NCBI RefSeq assembly: GCF_035994945.1
Contig: NZ_CP108677.1
Coordinates: 1,426,001-1,490,000 of the forward strand
Length of the DNA: 64,000 bases
From: Streptomyces sp. NBC_01216
GTDB lineage: Bacteria > Actinomycetota > Actinomycetes > Streptomycetales > Streptomycetaceae
Reading direction: 5' to 3'
In this document: piece after piece, positions 27,172-35,666 of the stretch
Position numbering within the stretch: position 1 is the stretch's first letter
Layout: every line of letters begins with the position of its first letter
Translations under genes and position numbers: made by a program
Notes under the pieces: generated by a model
Told to the model about the DNA's origin: nothing
What the model saw: only the letters and a program-made list of their open reading frames with translations
The model's database searches: none

Positions 27172-27999
27172 CTAGCGGCCCCGCCACTTGGGGTCGCGCT
27201 TCTCGGTGAAGGCGGCGTGGAACTCCGCGTAGTCCTCGCCGTTCATCAGCAGGGCCTGGGTGGCGGCGTCCAGTTCGACGGAGGCCGCGAGCGGCATGTC
27301 CAGCTCGGCCGTGAGCAGGGCCTTCGTCTGGGCGAGGGCGAGGGCGGGGCCGTCGGCGAGACGGCGGGCGAGCCGGCCCGCGCGGGCACCGGCGCCGCCT
27401 TCCTCGGTGAGCTCGCTGATCAGGCCGATGCGTTCGGCCTCGGCGGCGCGTACCGGTTCGCCGAGCATGAGGAGCCGGGTCGCGTGCCCGAGGCCGACGA
27501 CCCGGGGCAGCAGGTAGGCCGCGCCCATGTCGCCGCCGGAGAGCCCGACGCGGGTGAAGAGGAAGGCGAAGCGGGCGCTCGGATCGGCGATGCGGAAGTC
27601 CGCGGCGAGCGCGAGGACCGCCCCGGCGCCGGCCGCGACGCCGTGGACGGCGGCGATGACGGGGAAGGGACATTCGCGGATCGCGCGGACGACCTGGCCG
27701 GTCATCCGGTTGAAGTCGAGCAGCTGCGCCGTGTCCATGGCGAGGGTCGCGCCGATGATCTCGTCGACGTCGCCACCGGAGCAGAAGCCCCGGCCCTCGC
27801 CGCCGAGGACGAGGGCGCGGACGGCTCGTTCCCGGGAGAGTTCGGCCAGCAGGTCGCGCAGGTCGGCGTAGGCGCCGAAGGTGAGGGCGTTGAGCTTCTC
27901 CGGGCGGGCCAGGGTGAGGGTGGCGACGCCGTCGTCGATGTCCACGCGCAGATGTCGCCATTGAGCGGTGCGGGGCGCGGAGCCGGAAAAGGGGCTCAT
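27172..27999 (-). CDS. Enoyl-CoA hydratase/isomerase family protein
   Basis: A 275-residue crotonase-fold enzyme. Visible are LARPEKLNALTFGAYADL, the oxyanion-hole segment GEGRGFCSGGDVDEI and the second one HGVAAGAGAVLALAADF, then FAFLFTRVGLSGGDMGAAYLLP. It is first in a two-gene operon with the fused monooxygenase/reductase. In the 2-aminobenzoyl-CoA pathway a crotonase-like enzyme is needed for hydration or ring opening of the non-aromatic CoA ester; the exact step is inferred. Its promoter region contains site B, the second copy of the cluster's operator-like motif. Confidence 0.9.
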   Translation of the reverse strand: MSPFSGSAPRTAQWRHLRVDIDDGVATLTLARPEKLNALTFGAYADLRDLLAELSRERAVRALVLGGEGRGFCSGGDVDEIIGATLAMDTAQLLDFNRMTGQVVRAIRECPFPVIAAVHGVAAGAGAVLALAADFRIADPSARFAFLFTRVGLSGGDMGAAYLLPRVVGLGHATRLLMLGEPVRAAEAERIGLISELTEEGGAGARAGRLARRLADGPALALAQTKALLTAELDMPLAASVELDAATQALLMNGEDYAEFHAAFTEKRDPKWRGR

Positions 28000-28065
28000 T
28001 CGGGGCGGCCTCCCTCAGCGTTCGTACGTCACGACGACACTTCCCGGAAGGCTATCACTCGTATG

Positions 28066-28093
28066 TGACTGTCGTCACGGTAGCGCGATACGC
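28066..28093. promoter_or_regulatory. Operator-like motif (site B) upstream of hydratase-monooxygenase operon
   Basis: The sequence TGACTGTCGTCAC, 7 bases, then CGATACGC. It matches site A (22109-22134) in both blocks and in orientation relative to the minus-strand catabolic genes. With the preceding G the first block is the palindrome GTGAC-TGTC-GTCAC. It lies 67-94 bases upstream of the hydratase start. Confidence 0.6.
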
Positions 28094-28151
28094 GGTACAC
28101 CCGGCGGACGGCGCCTCCGGTCCCGGGGCCGGCGCCGGGCGGGCTCCTCCC

Positions 28152-29162
28152 CTACGCCGCGCCACCGGCCAGGGTGGCGACCAGGACGGCCTTGATGGTG
28201 TGCATCCGGTTCTCCGCCTCGTCGAAGACGACGGAGTGGGCCGACTCGAAGACCTCGTCGGACACCTCGAGCTCGGTCAGGCCGTGACGGGTGTGGATGT
28301 CGCGGGCGACGGCGGTGCCGAGGTCGTGGAAGGCGGGCAGGCAGTGCAGGAACCTCACGTCCGGGTTGCCGGTGGCGCGCAGCACGTCCATCGTCACGGC
28401 GTAGGGGGAGAGGGCCGCGATGCGCTCGTCCCAGACCTCCTTGGGCTCCCCCATGGAGACCCAGACATCGGTGGCGACGAAGTCCACGCCACGCACCCCT
28501 TCGGCGACGTCCTCGGTGAGGGTGATCCTCGCACCGCTGGAGGCGGCGAGCCGGCGCGCCCGGGAGACGAACCCCTCGGCCGGCCAGTAGTCCCGCGGGG
28601 CGACGAGACGGACGTCCATGCCGAGCAGGGCGCCGGTGATCAGGTACGAGTTACCCATGTTGAAGCGGGCGTCGCCGAGGTAGGCGAAGGCCGTGCCGTC
28701 GAGCGGCCCGGCCGAGTGTTCGGTCATGGTCAGCACGTCGGCGAGCATCTGGGTGGGGTGCCAGTCGTCGGTGAGGCCGTTGTAGACGGGAACCCCGGCG
28801 AACGCGGCGAGTTCCTCGACGGCGGCCTGGCTGTCCCCGCGGTACTCGATGGCGTCGAACATCCGGCCCAGCACGCGCGCGGTGTCCTTGACGGACTCCT
28901 TGTGCCCCATCTGCGAGGCCGCCGGGTCCAGGTAGGTGGTGAAGGCGCCCTGGTCGGCGGCGGCGACCTCGAAGGCACAACGGGTCCGGGTCGAGGTCTT
29001 CTCGAAGATCAGGGCGATGTTCCGGCCCCGCAGCCGCTGCACCTCGGCGCCCGCCTTCTTCGCGGCCTTCAGCTCGGCGGCCAGCTCGACCAGACCGCGG
29101 AACTCCTCGGCGGTGAAGTCCAGCTCCTTGAGGAAGGGGCGGCCGATGAGGTCAGTGGCCAT
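28152..29162 (-). CDS. argF: Ornithine carbamoyltransferase
   Basis: A 336-residue OTC. The carbamoyl-phosphate loop is visible as [16 protein letters not shown] (STRTR), with [20 protein letters not shown], the ornithine loop region MGEPKEV and HCLPAFHD near the C-terminus. It interconverts ornithine plus carbamoyl phosphate and citrulline. It follows arginine deiminase in the same direction (233 bp apart), which is the order of a catabolic arginine deiminase pathway, so it may be the catabolic type (arcB); the sequence by eye cannot separate the two. No carbamate kinase gene is in the window. The start at 29162 has AGGAG 9 bases upstream. Confidence 0.93.
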   Translation of the reverse strand: MATDLIGRPFLKELDFTAEEFRGLVELAAELKAAKKAGAEVQRLRGRNIALIFEKTSTRTRCAFEVAAADQGAFTTYLDPAASQMGHKESVKDTARVLGRMFDAIEYRGDSQAAVEELAAFAGVPVYNGLTDDWHPTQMLADVLTMTEHSAGPLDGTAFAYLGDARFNMGNSYLITGALLGMDVRLVAPRDYWPAEGFVSRARRLAASSGARITLTEDVAEGVRGVDFVATDVWVSMGEPKEVWDERIAALSPYAVTMDVLRATGNPDVRFLHCLPAFHDLGTAVARDIHTRHGLTELEVSDEVFESAHSVVFDEAENRMHTIKAVLVATLAGGAA

Positions 29163-29204
29163 GATGAGGGCTCCTGGTTCAGGTCACGGAGGGGCGAGGA
29201 ACAG

Positions 29205-29242
29205 TGGAAGTCTATACGTTATCCAGTATTCCTATACAGCCC
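29205..29242 (-). promoter_or_regulatory. AT-rich inverted-repeat region upstream of argF (candidate ArgR box/promoter)
   Basis: An unusually AT-rich patch for this genome. Read on the minus strand it contains GTAT-AGGA-ATAC-TGGATAAC-GTAT, alternating inverted half-sites. Its place 45-80 bases before the argF start suits a promoter with an arginine-repressor (ArgR) operator. The match to a Streptomyces ARG-box consensus was not scored. Confidence 0.45.
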
Positions 29243-29275
29243 CCGCGGGGTGACGAACCCCACGCGCCCGGCCCC

Positions 29276-29315
29276 GGACCGGCGGGCCGCACCCCCCGGG
29301 GAGCCCCGCCGGTCC
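29276..29315. terminator. Hairpin between arcA and argF
   Basis: A perfect 11-bp stem, GGACCGGCGGG (29276-29286) and CCCGCCGGTCC (29305-29315), with an 18-base loop that is itself GC-rich. It lies downstream of the arcA stop and upstream of the AT-rich argF control region, so it probably ends the arcA transcript. Confidence 0.6.
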
Positions 29316-29395
29316 GGTCCGGGCGGGACCGGCGAGACTACCCGGTGCGCCCGGCAGAACCTCTCGGGTGGCACTCGACCGACAGGCTCTCGGCC

Positions 29396-30628
29396 TCAGG
29401 CGGCGTCCCTCTCGACGGGACAGCTCATGCAGCGGGGACCGCCCCGGCCCCTGCCCAGTTCGCTGCCCGGGATCTCGATCACCTCGATGCCCTGCTTGCG
29501 CAGGTGGGTGTTGGTGGTGACGTTCCGCTCGTAGGCCACCACCACCCCCGGCTCCACCGCGAGCACGTTGCAGCCGTCGTCCCACTGCTCGCGTTCGGCC
29601 GCGTGGACGTCCTGGGTCGCCGTCAGCACCCGAACGTCCTTGAGCCCGAGAGCCGCCGCGATCGCACTGTGCATGTGCTCCGGCGGATGGTCGGAGACCC
29701 GGAGCGACGTACCCGCGTCGCCCGGCTCGATCGTGTAGGAGCGCAGCATGCCGAGCCCGGCGTACTGGGTGAACGTGTCGTGGTCGACCATCGTCATCAC
29801 GGTGTCGAGGTGCATGAAGGCCCGCCGCTTCGGCATGTCGAGCGCGACGATCGTGCGCGCCGAGCCGGCCGCGAACATGCCCCTCGCCAGCATCTCCACG
29901 GCCTGCGGAGTGGTCCGCTCGCTCATGCCGATCAGCACGGCGCCGTTGCCGATGACGAGGACGTCACCGCCTTCGATGGTGGACGGATAGTCGGTCTGAC
30001 CCTCCGACCAGTGGTGGAAGGACCCGGCCTCGGAGCCCGTGAAGAGGGCGTGGTGCTTGTAGATCGCCTCGAAGTGGACCGTCTCGCGCTGCCGGGCCGG
30101 CCAGCGCATCGCGTTGATGGAGACGCCGTCGTAGATCCAGGCCGAGGTGTCCCGGGTGAAGAGGTGGTTGGGCAGCGGCCCGAGCAGGAAGTCGTCCAGG
30201 TCCATGGCGTGGAATCGCACCGAGGTCGGCTCGCTGAAGGCGGCGAGGAACTCCCGCTTCGTCATCCCCCCGACCAGCGCCTCGGCGAGCGGCCCCGCCT
30301 CCAGCGAGTCGAACGCCGCGCGCAGATGGTCGGCCGCGAGTGGCCCGTACTCCTTCTCGTCGAAGACCCGGTCGAGCACGAGCGCCCGCGCGGCGGGCAG
30401 CTCCAGCGACTCCCGCAGCAGGTCGCCGAAGAGGTGGACCTCGACGCCGCGGTCCCGCAACACGTCCGCGAAACCGTCGTGCTCCTGGCGAGCCCGGCGG
30501 ACCCAGAGCACGTCGTCGAAGAGGAGCGCGTCCTTGTTGGAGGGTGTGAGCCGCTTCAGCTCCAGATCAGGCCGGTGGAGGATGACGCGGCGAAGCCGCC
30601 CGGTCTCGGAATCGACATGGAATCCCAT
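29396..30628 (-). CDS. arcA: Arginine deiminase
   Basis: A 410-residue guanidino-group-modifying enzyme converting arginine to citrulline and ammonia. Conserved parts are [19 protein letters not shown] at the start, [55 protein letters not shown] (catalytic His/Asp region) and the C-terminal catalytic cysteine in [14 protein letters not shown] start at the ATG at 30628, after an AGGATGGG ribosome site; upstream in-frame codons would add an unrelated 48-residue leader. Together with the following OTC gene it forms most of an arginine deiminase pathway. Confidence 0.95.
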   Translation of the reverse strand: MGFHVDSETGRLRRVILHRPDLELKRLTPSNKDALLFDDVLWVRRARQEHDGFADVLRDRGVEVHLFGDLLRESLELPAARALVLDRVFDEKEYGPLAADHLRAAFDSLEAGPLAEALVGGMTKREFLAAFSEPTSVRFHAMDLDDFLLGPLPNHLFTRDTSAWIYDGVSINAMRWPARQRETVHFEAIYKHHALFTGSEAGSFHHWSEGQTDYPSTIEGGDVLVIGNGAVLIGMSERTTPQAVEMLARGMFAAGSARTIVALDMPKRRAFMHLDTVMTMVDHDTFTQYAGLGMLRSYTIEPGDAGTSLRVSDHPPEHMHSAIAAALGLKDVRVLTATQDVHAAEREQWDDGCNVLAVEPGVVVAYERNVTTNTHLRKQGIEVIEIPGSELGRGRGGPRCMSCPVERDAA

Positions 30629-30690
30629 GCGCCCATCCTGACGGAGTGCGTGCCCGCGCGCCCCGGTCCACGACGAGATGACCACGATCA

Positions 30691-30729
30691 CCTCTCGCCC
30701 GCCCGGGACCGGTCCGGGCGGGCGAGAGG
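30691..30729. terminator. Strong hairpin downstream of pnkp
   Basis: A perfect 16-bp stem, CCTCTCGCCCGCCCGG (30691-30706) and CCGGGCGGGCGAGAGG (30714-30729), with a 7-base loop. It lies between the pnkp stop (30769) and the arcA start (30628) and separates the RNA-repair operon from the arginine genes. Confidence 0.75.
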
Positions 30730-30768
30730 CGGCACCGGGGCGGAACGGCGTCCGGGCCCCGTCCGTGG

Positions 30769-33067
30769 TCACAGCCGCGGGTCGACCGGCTCCGACTCCA
30801 GCGCGAGTACCGCGAAGACCGCCTCGTGGACCCGCCAGAGCGGCTCGCCCTCCGCGAGCCGGTCCAGCGCTTCCAGACCGAGCGCGTACTCACGCAGGGC
30901 CAGCGAGCGCTTGTGGCCGAGGAAACGGTTGCGCAGCCGCGACAGGTTCTCCGGACGGGTGTACTCCGGACCGTAGACGATCCGCAGGTACTCCCGGCCG
31001 CGGACCTTCACACCGGGCTGCACGAGCCGTCCACGACCGTCCCTGACCAACGCCGCCAGCGGCTTGACGACCATGCCCTCGCCGCCGGCCTCGGTCATCT
31101 CCAGCCACCAGTCGACCCCGGCCCGCACCGACGCCTCGTCACCCGTGTCGACGAGGAGCCGACGGGTGGTCCGGAGCAGCCCGGTGGGGTCCTGCCCGAC
31201 CAGCCGGTCGAGCAGGGCGAGCTGTTCGTCGTGCGGCAGGCCCGCCAGCGAGCGGCCCCGCACCGCCAGGATCTGGAACGGCGCGAAACGCACCCCGTCC
31301 AGCCCCTTCGTCGGCCAGCAGTAGCCGCGGTATGCCTCGGTGAACGCCGCCGCGTCCGCGGCCCGCTCGCTCTGATCGGCGAGCAGCCCCTCCAGCCCCT
31401 CGACCCCCCGGTCGACGGCCCGCCGCAGCGCGCCGAGCGCGTCGGGGAACACGGCGCGGGAGGCCGCGCCGACGGCCGCGTACTGCGCGCGCAGCAGCCC
31501 CGCCGACTTCAGCGACCACGGCATCAGCTCGCCGTCCAGCAGCAGCCAGTCCGTGTCGAGTTCCTCCCACAGCCCGGCGGCGGTGACGGCCGATCGCAGC
31601 CGTCCCAGGACTTCCTCGGTGATCTCCCGGTCGTCGAAGAACGGTCGTCCGGTCCGGGTGTGCAGGACTCCGCTGACCCCCTCCCCGGGGTCCACGCCGA
31701 ACCGTGTCCGGGCCGCCTCCGCGTCGCGGCAGACGAGGGCGACGGCCCGCGAACCCATGTGCTTCTCCTCGCACACGACGCGCTCGACGCCGTCGGCCGC
31801 GTACTGCGCGAACGCCTCGGCCGGGTGCTCGAGGAAGCCCTCGGCCCGCGAAGTGGCGGTCGGTGCCATGGTCGGAGGCAGGTAGCCGAGCAGCCGCGGA
31901 TCGACCGCGAACCGGCTCATGACCTCCAGCGCCGCCGCGGCGTTCTCCTCGCGGACACCGACGTTGCCCATCCGGCGGGTCTCCACGATCCGCCGTCCGT
32001 GCACGTCGGCGAGATCCAGCGGGCGGCCCTGGTGCCCACCCGGCGCGTCGGTGGTGAGCGGCCGGGCCGGCTCGTACCAGACCTTCTCCGCGGGGACGTC
32101 GACCAGTTCGCGCTCGGGCCAGCGCAGCGCGGTCATCTTCCCTCCGAAGACCGCCCCGGTGTCGAGACAGATGGTGTTGTTGACCCAGGAGGTGTCCGGC
32201 ACCGGCGTGTGACCGTAGACGACGGTCGCCCGGCCCCGGTACTCCTCGGCCCACGGGTAGCGCACCGGCAGCCCGAACGCGTCGGTCTCGCCCGTCGTGT
32301 CCCCGTAGAGCGCGTGCGCGCGCACCCGGCCGGAGGTCCGTCCGTGGTACTTCTCCGGCAGACCGGCGTGGCAGACCACCAGCCGGCCCTCGTCGAGCAC
32401 GTAGTGGCTGACCAGGCCCTCGATGAACGCGCCGACCTCCGCGCGGAACTCCTCGCTCTCCCGGCCCAGCTGCTCGATGGTCTCGGCCAGCCCGTGGGTC
32501 TCCTGCACCTTGCGGCCCTTGAGCCAGCGGCCGAGCTTGTTCTCGTGGTTTCCGGGCACGCAGAGCGCGTCACCGGCCGAGACCATGCCCATCACACGGC
32601 GCAGGACGCCCGGACTGTCGGGGCCGCGGTCGACGAGGTCGCCCACGAAGACCGCCGTGCGGCCCTCGGGGTGGTGTCCGTCGACGTAGCCGAGTCGGCC
32701 CAGCAGTGTCTCCAGCTCGGAGTGGCAACCGTGGACGTCCCCGATGACGTCGAAGGGGCCGGTCAAGTGGCGAAGGTCGTTGAACCGCTTCTCCAGGACG
32801 ACCTCGGCCGCCTCCGTCTCCGCGACGTCGTGCAGCACGTGGACCTTGCGGAAGCCCTCGCGCTCCAGACCGCGCAGCGAACGACGCAGCTCACGGCGGT
32901 GACGCTGGATCACATGGGCGGGCATGCCGGCCCGGTCGGGGCGGCCCGCGTTGCGGGTGCGGCACACCTCCTCGGGCAGATCGAGGACGATCGCGACGGG
33001 CAGCACGTCGTGCTCCCGGGCCAGGCGGACGAGCCGGCGCCGCGCCTCCTGCTGCACGTTGGTGGCG
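30769..33067 (-). pseudogene. pnkp: pnkp 3' part (phosphatase and adenylyltransferase domains), severed by transposon
   Basis: This is the downstream 766 codons of bacterial Pnkp, the end-healing and sealing enzyme of the Pnkp/Hen1 RNA-repair system. It begins inside the kinase domain (ATNVQQEARRRLVRLAREHD, then VAIVLDLPEEVCRTRNAGR). The calcineurin-like 2',3'-phosphatase follows (FDVIGDVHGCHSELETLL, FVGDLVDRGPDSPGV, VPGNHENKL), then the ligase-like adenylyltransferase domain with KHMGSRAVALV as nucleotidyl-lysine motif and GGEGMVVKPLAAL. The Walker A part lies 8.7 kb away at 41757-42010. A TTG at 33078, inside the transposon end, opens this frame, so a kinase-less fragment could in principle be made. 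The reading frame shows no other lesion, which suggests a recent insertion. Confidence 0.93.
33062..33067. repeat. Direct repeat GTGGCG, left flank of the Tn554-like element
   Basis: GTGGCG here is repeated at 41757-41762 (GTGGCGT if the adjoining T is counted on both sides). It is the presumed target or crossover sequence. Collapsing the two copies restores the pnkp reading frame. Confidence 0.85.
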
Positions 33068-33146
33068 TTCCCTGTCAAGTTCTTCTGTTCAGATTCTTGA
33101 AGCTCATGGCTTCCCGCAGCCTCTGGCCGCTGGGAAGATCACCGCC

Positions 33147-34673
33147 ATGACCATCTCGTTCCGCATCGACCGAATCCTCGGTGACCGTCCCTTCGCCGAG
33201 ATCGGTGACCCCTGCCTCGCCGTGGATGACGAGGGCCGCGGCATGCTGGCAGTGGCGGGCGTGCACGAGTTCGGCAGTAATGCGCCGGTCGGTGTCTACG
33301 ACATCGATGATCTGACCTGCCGAGCGCTTTTCCGTGCGCGCTATCCCGTGCACGCCATGGCTTTCCACCCCAGGCTCCCTCTCCTTGTAGTCGGCACGGG
33401 CAACTACGACGGCGGCTACTTCTTCGAAGGGGAACTGCTCCTTCTGGACCTGGAGACGGGCAGCACCACGTCGCTCATCGAGCACGAGCTCGGCCGCCAA
33501 GTCCTGGGCTTGGAATGGCTCAGCGAACAGGAACTGCGCGTGCTGATGGCACCGCCTGACGACTGGCAGAACAAAGCGGCGTGGAACGAAGGGCACGTCG
33601 CGGTAGTGCATCGCGCCGACTGGAGGGTCGTACCACCCCGGTCAATCACCGGATATGACCTGTCTGGACCACGGGTAGCGGTCCCGCGAACCGACCATCG
33701 AGAGGATGCTCGTCAGATGCTCTCCGGTCTGAGCACGAACTGGGACCCGCGGCGCAACGTCCGCGCGGTTGAGGAATTGTCCGACGGCAGGGTCGTGGCG
33801 ACGCTCGATGGAATCCAGTTGGAGTCCTGGCTGCCTTCAGGGCAACGGCAGTGGGCTGTCAGGGACGACGATGGTGGCGGTCGTGACATCGTCATCGCCC
33901 CAGATGAGCGATCGGCCTGGGTTGGTCTGGTGCGGCCTCCGTGGGAGGAGCGTGCTCAGGCCGTGGTCCGGCTCGCACTCCAGGACGGGGTGCAGCTCGA
34001 CCACCTCACTCCCGTTGGAGCGGTGTCTCTGGTGCGATGTGCTGACGGGCTGCCCGCCCTTGCACCCGCTGGGCGCAACGGGGAGCGGAGCAGGCTGCGT
34101 ATCCGGCGTGGCAGCCGGATCTACTTTCGGGAGACCGTTTCCACGACGGACGGGCAGAAGTCTGGACCAGGTGAAACTTGGCTTGCGGCTGCGGACCTTG
34201 GTTCCATACCGGCGGGCGAACGTCCCCGTGAGCCGAGGGGAGCCGAGGTCGCTCATCTGTGTCCCTACTCCTGGAAGCCCGGTGAGACACACTTCGCCGG
34301 CCCGGGCGTGGAGACCGTCGACGGTGATCTGATCTATGCCGGCACTGTCTACCACGGCCACGGGCTGCAGCCCGGCGGCTCGTTCGTCGTACGCCGCATG
34401 GTGGCCGGCGACGAGCCCACTTGGGTCTTTCGGACAGACCAGAAAGCCACGGACCTCGACCACGACATGGAGACCGTCTACGTCACGTACGAAGATGGCG
34501 AGATCGTCGGACTCGACCTCCGTGACGGCAACGTCCGCTGGCGTCGGCACCTGACTGTTGCGGGAGTACCCGCCGTGGCGACCGCACTGACCGTTACCGA
34601 ACCCGGCCGTCTGCTCATTGGCACCACCGATGGGCGACTCCTGAACTGCTCGACCGTAGGGCCTGTCCGGTGA
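33147..34673 (+). CDS. Predicted beta-propeller (WD40/PQQ-like) protein, transposon cargo
   Basis: A 508-residue cytoplasmic protein of unknown function, with no signal peptide. Repeated four-strand blade patterns are visible: VGVYDIDDLTCRALF with HAMAFHPRLPLLVVGTGN, ELLLLDLETGSTTSLIEHE, GRVVATLDGIQLESWLPSG with DIVIAPDERSAWVGLV, then DLIYAGTVYHGHG, WVFRTDQKATDLDHDMETV and GEIVGLDLRDGNVRWRRHL with RLLIGTTDGRLLNC. The last three blades look PQQ-like. It lies 79 bp inside the left end of the Tn554-like element and points inward, with a second cargo gene 39 bp downstream in the same direction. Base composition is less GC-rich than the surrounding chromosome. I do not recognise a named family. 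Confidence 0.75.
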   Translation: MTISFRIDRILGDRPFAEIGDPCLAVDDEGRGMLAVAGVHEFGSNAPVGVYDIDDLTCRALFRARYPVHAMAFHPRLPLLVVGTGNYDGGYFFEGELLLLDLETGSTTSLIEHELGRQVLGLEWLSEQELRVLMAPPDDWQNKAAWNEGHVAVVHRADWRVVPPRSITGYDLSGPRVAVPRTDHREDARQMLSGLSTNWDPRRNVRAVEELSDGRVVATLDGIQLESWLPSGQRQWAVRDDDGGGRDIVIAPDERSAWVGLVRPPWEERAQAVVRLALQDGVQLDHLTPVGAVSLVRCADGLPALAPAGRNGERSRLRIRRGSRIYFRETVSTTDGQKSGPGETWLAAADLGSIPAGERPREPRGAEVAHLCPYSWKPGETHFAGPGVETVDGDLIYAGTVYHGHGLQPGGSFVVRRMVAGDEPTWVFRTDQKATDLDHDMETVYVTYEDGEIVGLDLRDGNVRWRRHLTVAGVPAVATALTVTEPGRLLIGTTDGRLLNCSTVGPVR

Positions 34674-34712
34674 GTCGGCAGGCTCCCCTTGCTTGCCTTC
34701 TAGGATGGCACT

Positions 34713-35231
34713 ATGGACACCGGGCTCGCTCATGAGGAAAGCGCCTTCATCAACTTTCGACGCTACTCACCGGATCCGAAGGAGCACGGGTTTCGGTGGG
34801 TTGACGTCAAGCAGCTCCGCTTCTCTGCGGAGTCGGTGGACGATAGAGGACTGCTTGCCGCACTGATCGGGGATGAGCAGTTCCGGGACGACTATGCAGG
34901 TGGTGGGGTGCTGCCAGACGGGCTTCGACACGGTCCGTATTGGCTGCGGTTGATCACTCCCGACCTGTACGAGTTGATCAGCCAGGAGAAGGCCGTGCAG
35001 ATCCTGCGGGAGTGGGTGGATCCGCTCTGGGACGTGCCCACCGAGCTGGAGGCAGATCTGCAGCGGGAGGTGTTCGCCCGCCTAGCCGCAGCCGATGGCA
35101 TCTACTACCTCAGCGAGCTCGGTGATAAGGCGGTTCACGACTGGGGACGCGTGCACGACTACTTCCACGAGTTCGTGCTCATCACCCGCTCGGCTGGGCG
35201 GATCACGCTCATCGTCGCCGCCGACGACTGA
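34713..35231 (+). CDS. Unknown 172-residue protein, transposon cargo
   Basis: An acidic cytoplasmic protein, start supported by AGGATGG five bases upstream. It opens MDTGLAHEESAFINFRRYSP and contains RHGPYWLRLITPDLYELI, ILREWVDPLWDVPTELEADL and a C-terminal beta-rich tail FHEFVLITRSAGRITLIVAADD. No membrane segment, metal-binding cluster or nuclease motif is evident. It directly follows the beta-propeller gene (39 bp) and probably shares its transcript. The tail resembles small SMI1/immunity-like proteins only in a general way. I cannot assign a function. Confidence 0.68.
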   Translation: MDTGLAHEESAFINFRRYSPDPKEHGFRWVDVKQLRFSAESVDDRGLLAALIGDEQFRDDYAGGGVLPDGLRHGPYWLRLITPDLYELISQEKAVQILREWVDPLWDVPTELEADLQREVFARLAAADGIYYLSELGDKAVHDWGRVHDYFHEFVLITRSAGRITLIVAADD

Positions 35232-35267
35232 GACAGCCCTCGGGGCCACCTGCTGCGGTGGCTGACA

Positions 35268-35618
35268 TCAGTAGCGGAGCCACAGCCGAATCGCGGCAAG
35301 AGTGACCGTGCCGTGGAAGACGTAGGCTCTCTTGTCGTAGCGAGTCGCCACGGCTCTGGAGCCCTTGAGCGCGTTGAAGCAACGCTCAACTTCGTTCCCT
35401 CTACTGCCCCTCGACGTCGGCGTCCGCCTGGACCGTCCGCAGAACACGCTCCCATGTGCCATCCGCCGACCAACTGCGATGGCGGTCACAGACCGTCTTC
35501 CACTTCCCGAAGCGGGTCGGAAGATCTCGCCACGGCAGGCCGGTGCGCTGTCGGAACAGAATCCCGTTGATCACACCGATGGCCGACAGGCGGATTACCT
35601 GACCCATCGGACAGGCTC
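35268..35618 (-). pseudogene. IS5-family transposase remnant
   Basis: Two pieces of an IS5-type transposase. An N-terminal piece reads QVIRLSAIGVINGILFRQRTG and LPWRDLPTRFGKWKTVCDRH (about 35400-35607); a C-terminal piece reads EVERCFNALKGSRAVATRYD and KRAYVFHGTVTLAAIRLWLR ending at 35268. The middle, with most of the DDE core, is missing. The right end GAGCCTGTCCGATGGGTCAG (35599-35618 reversed) is a typical terminal repeat for this group. Non-functional. Confidence 0.8.
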
Positions 35619-35666
35619 TAGGAAGTGCTGATGCGGCGCGGGCACGCTGTGAGCCTTACCCACTAG

